From the NCBI GenBank assembly GCA_025526935.1, contig JAHLKD010000005.1, positions 124,001 through 188,000 of the forward strand: a stretch of 64,000 nt of DNA. Reading direction: 5' to 3'. The notes beneath the pieces are model-generated. The model had not been told where the DNA came from and ran no database searches. It was given only the letters and a program-made list of their open reading frames with translations. Position numbers and translations under genes: made by a program. Shown here piece after piece: positions 61,158 to 64,000 of this stretch. Positions within the stretch are counted from its first letter, which is position 1; each line of letters starts with the position of its first letter. Origin of the DNA: Cladochytrium replicatum (lineage: Eukaryota > Chytridiomycota > Chytridiomycetes > Cladochytriales > Cladochytriaceae).

Positions 61158-62935
61158 GTTTAGCCTCCTTTTCAATGCGGAAGTTCTCATTTTTGCTTTC
61201 TGGATCACAACTTGTGGAGTTAAAATATATTTAATTGATTTATCTGTCACATTCTGTCTGTGAGCTCGTTCCCCGTTGACGTTGAAACTGACAGAAGCTA
61301 CGGCAAAGAAGATGCCATCCGCCATGTTTTGGCTGACCGGAATTGAAGGAGTGTAACATAATTGCTTAGGACCTCAGAGCTACTAAGATTAAATCTTATC
61401 TGAGGCCGTAGCTGTTTCATTTATCCTGAACGCGGACATTTTGGCGACTAATAAGGTCAAAAAGTCGATTGTGCTTGTGTCTGGCTGGCTCAAGGTGACT
61501 GCTAACGGAATCATCAACAAGGTCACGTATAGTGGTTTGATCGATGATATCACGAACGCTGTTGACCACGAAGACACTCTCCCCGGCTTACAAAGCGCCG
61601 GTATCTTCCCAGAACTGGTAATGCTACTCATATAACCAAGTCTTCCCCCATACTGACTTTCGTATTGTTTACAGGCTGGCTGTGAACGGTTCCGCCACTG
61701 TGAATTCCTCGTTGGCGAACTTGAAAGATCTTACCGCGGATTTCCGTCTGATCGTCCCGGCAGGCAACCTCAGTGCGATCCACTTTAATGGCGAATATAG
61801 TAAATCACTCGGTACCATCCCTGCATTGTCAGGTAGCGAGTTCTCGCGAAACTACAATGACAACACCGCTGCTTCAACACACCAGTACCAAATCAAGTGG
61901 GCGAACTTGACCTACGTTCCCACTGGTTCCATCACTCCTGCACGGGAACTTCTCAAGTTGGATTCGAGTTCACATACGTTAAGGCTTTACGAGCCTAGGC
62001 CTTGTTAGCAAGGACATCTACAAGCTTCCTAAGCTCGTGATAGAATGATCACAATTATGACGCTGCATAGATTCAAACCACCTTTGTTTCTGTAACAACG
62101 TATTATCAGGCCTGCAAAAAGGATGACGCAGCTTCTAAATGTTCCATCTTGAACAAACAAGGGAAGTTTGTTGTTGGTCAAACCAAAGTAGATGAAAGCT
62201 ATCATGGGCACAACCAGACCGATGACAAAGTTGTCATGTGAGTCTGTCAAGGAGCCCGAGCCGGCGACAAGGATGGCCCACTATGGACCAGGTAATACAC
62301 ACTTAATTCTCTGATCGACAATCTTTCATATTTATCCATTTACAAATACCTAGCTCGACACCGCGAAGTTCCTGGTTGAGGACGTGGCCTTGCTTTTGCG
62401 GGCAATTGAGCTGTTGTGGTGGAGGTGAGCTGAGCAAGTTTTCCAGTTTGGGGAATCACGGATCAGGATCATTCTTTCCTTCTTTTCTTTGGTTTGTTGA
62501 ATTCAGGTTTCAGGAATTCCCTTTCAAAACAGACGGAGTTGATCTGTCATAAATCTGTCATAAACTTCTTTCAAAGGATTCAACTCGCTCTTAGGTTCTG
62601 ATTTCCCTCGGTTAAGATTCATGTACAGGGAGGGATAAAATTTCGAGTATCACTTTCTGATCGTTGATAACTTCTTTATGAGATTATGAAACATAGTGAC
62701 ATTGCTTCAAGAAAATAAACATAGATAAGAATGAAAACTCAAACGACTGAATAGATTGGGCTTGCTCAAGGGTTTCTCAACGTGAACAAATGCTGTATAG
62801 GGTGCTGTGTAAGTCGGAACAGATCATAATGCCAGTGGTACACGCACGAACAAAAAACAAAATGCAAAAAACATTACTTGGAGCAGGTAAAGAAAAAAAC
62901 CTTCATCGGCAACTCCTCAAAAATCAAAAGAATAT
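61158..62935. other. Region with one possible protein fragment
   Basis: About 1.8 kb. On the plus strand at 61441-61635 and 61682-62008 there are two open pieces (SIVLVSGWLKVTANGIINKV; FRLIVPAGNLSAIHFNGEYS and IKWANLTYVPTGSI) that look like parts of one beta-rich extracellular protein, separated by a possible intron, but the first lacks an ATG and the phases do not close. A minus-strand hydrophobic frame at 62029-62250 is not supported. The rest is AT-rich. Confidence 0.3.
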
Positions 62936-64000
62936 CTATGCTGTCTCCTCAGCAGCCTTCTCCTCCTTAAGCTCCTCCTTGGTCGCGGCATCGCCAGCAA
63001 CAACGGTCGCAGAGGTGTCGTACAACTCCCTCGTGTCGCGCTCGAACTCCTCGGAAAGCTCCTCGAGGGTTTTACCCTTGGTCTCGGGCACCCAGTACGT
63101 GAAGATCAAACCGCCCAAGTTGCAAGCGGCGAAGATCCACAAGCAGGTCTGGAGACCACCGGCGGTGTTGGAGGCGATCCATTGGAAACCGAGCGCAGCA
63201 ATGATCGCACCGGCCTTACCGGATGCGGCGGAGATACCGTGTGCAGAGGAACGGACCTGGGTGGGGAAGCATTCTGCGGGAATGATGAAGGTGGTGGTGT
63301 TGGGGCCAAAGTTGAAGAAGAATCTACCATGATGGTTAGATGGGAATTGTGATTTGAGTTCTATAGCAGACTTACTGTGCGACGGCGTAGACCACGACAA
63401 AGCCAGCCTGGGAGTTAGCCTTAAGGACATCGTATGCACCGGCGAGAATGGCGAAGAGGATGGTGAGCATGGCGAAACCCATGTACTGGATGGGCTTGCG
63501 ACCCCAGATGTCGATGAAACCGACGGTGAAGAAGTATCCCGGAAGGTTACCTATCAGACAAAGTACCGTCAGCTCTAGTTTATCTCAGAGCAACCCGATA
63601 TTGAAACTCACCGCAAAGGTTGACAATCGCGTTACCGACAACACGAGCCCAGATACCCTGGAAGGGGAAGTCAGCGGGGTCCTTCGAGTCTCCGTATCCG
63701 ATGTATCCGAGCACACTGGAAGTGTTCAGGTTGGTGCCGTAGAAACCAATGTCGAGCAAGAACCAGGTCATCGAAGTCGCAATCAGTGTGCGAGCGTTTT
63801 TCCATTTGCCGAAGTAGGCCTTAAAAGCCTGGCCGTACTTCTTGGCAACGCTGACCTCCTGGCGGGCATATGCAGTGTCGGCCTTGTCAACAGATACACC
63901 AGCGCCAACGAAGTTGTTCGCGGCCAATGCGGAACGTTCGACATCCTCCAACACATCGAGAGCGAAACGCGGGGTCTCGGGGATGGTAAGACGGTAGTAC
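62936..64000 (-). CDS. Inorganic phosphate transporter, Pho84-type MFS (partial)
   Basis: C-terminal part of a plasma-membrane H+/phosphate symporter; the 5' end lies beyond 64000. Exons here are 63612-64000, 63376-63550 and 62936-63323. At the window edge it reads YYRLTIPETPRFALDV, a signature of phosphate:H+ symporters after helix 6. Then TSMTWFLLDIGFYGTNLN, GNLPGYFFTVGFIDIWGRKP, FFFNFGPNTTTFIIPAECFP, TQVRSSAHGISAASGKAGA, LIFTYWVPETKGKTLEELSE. The Lys/Glu/Ala-rich C-terminal tail of about 50 residues is cytoplasmic. The Asp of FLLDIGFYG and the FGPN...PAE motif agree with Pho84. It imports phosphate under limitation. Gene appears intact. Confidence 0.94.

Noticed and set aside
61389-61631. 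80-residue minus-strand frame
   Set aside because: Opposite strand of the possible beta-rich fragment and without motif.
62029-62250. Hydrophobic minus-strand frame resembling a transporter end (FVIGLVVPMIAFIYFGLT)
   Set aside because: Too short; likeness to fucose permease-type helices is weak and no adjoining MFS block was found.

Overview
This window is nuclear DNA from a fungus, most likely a zoospore-forming chytrid. Coding regions are broken by many short GT..AG introns, mostly 45-60 bases and as short as 37. The core genes are fungal: SAGA subunit Spt3, a Cyk3-type SH3/transglutaminase-like protein, Mpe1, a Pho84-type phosphate transporter, Ifa38, a hybrid histidine kinase. Alongside them are genes that filamentous Dikarya and yeasts usually lack: a DNAJB13/radial-spoke type J protein (implying a motile flagellum), a nicastrin-like sequence, a Pol mu/TdT-like polymerase and a tryptophan-pair repeat family that I associate with chytrids. 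The lineage call is inference from gene content. No rRNA, tRNA, CRISPR array or complete transposon was seen.

Layout: 1-4.9 kb holds the 3' end of SPT3, an ACOT13-like thioesterase with two microexons, IFA38 and cytosolic TrpRS. 5.3-11.3 kb is decayed: a serine carboxypeptidase pseudogene, an intact membrane protein resembling a glycosyltransferase, a degenerate 29-residue WW-repeat gene and a broken DAP1/MAPR gene. 11.5-30.7 kb is mostly intact: Cyk3-like, a 1256-residue WD40 protein, a Vps62-like secreted protein with an 8-base microexon, a RUS-family protein, a BRCT-bearing family X polymerase divergent from a low-complexity protein, and DPH4. A second WW-repeat relic lies at 15.4 kb. 31-35 kb contains a P450 relic, a small membrane protein and a DUF1348 relic. 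35.6-39.1 kb is a PKA catalytic subunit with a very long N-terminal extension. 39-49.5 kb is gene-poor and decayed: a palindromic repeat cluster, a 209-residue membrane protein, a nicastrin-like pseudogene, a membrane protein gene whose last exon is followed by an inverted copy of itself, and coiled-coil relics. 49.7-61.2 kb is intact again: FAS1 protein, DNAJB13-like, MPE1 and the hybrid kinase. The window ends inside a phosphate transporter gene.

The genes do not form one pathway; the neighbourhood is a mosaic of conserved single-copy genes and decaying accessory genes. The most notable features are very small exons (8, 9, 13 and 15 bases), a high density of family-recognisable but frame-broken genes next to intact ones, and local duplication scars (a 17-bp tandem copy, a ~49-bp tandem copy and a ~60-bp inverted copy). 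Exon boundaries are hand-derived from splice consensus, phase and family conservation; where phase closes across all exons I give exact coordinates, otherwise I say that the model is approximate.
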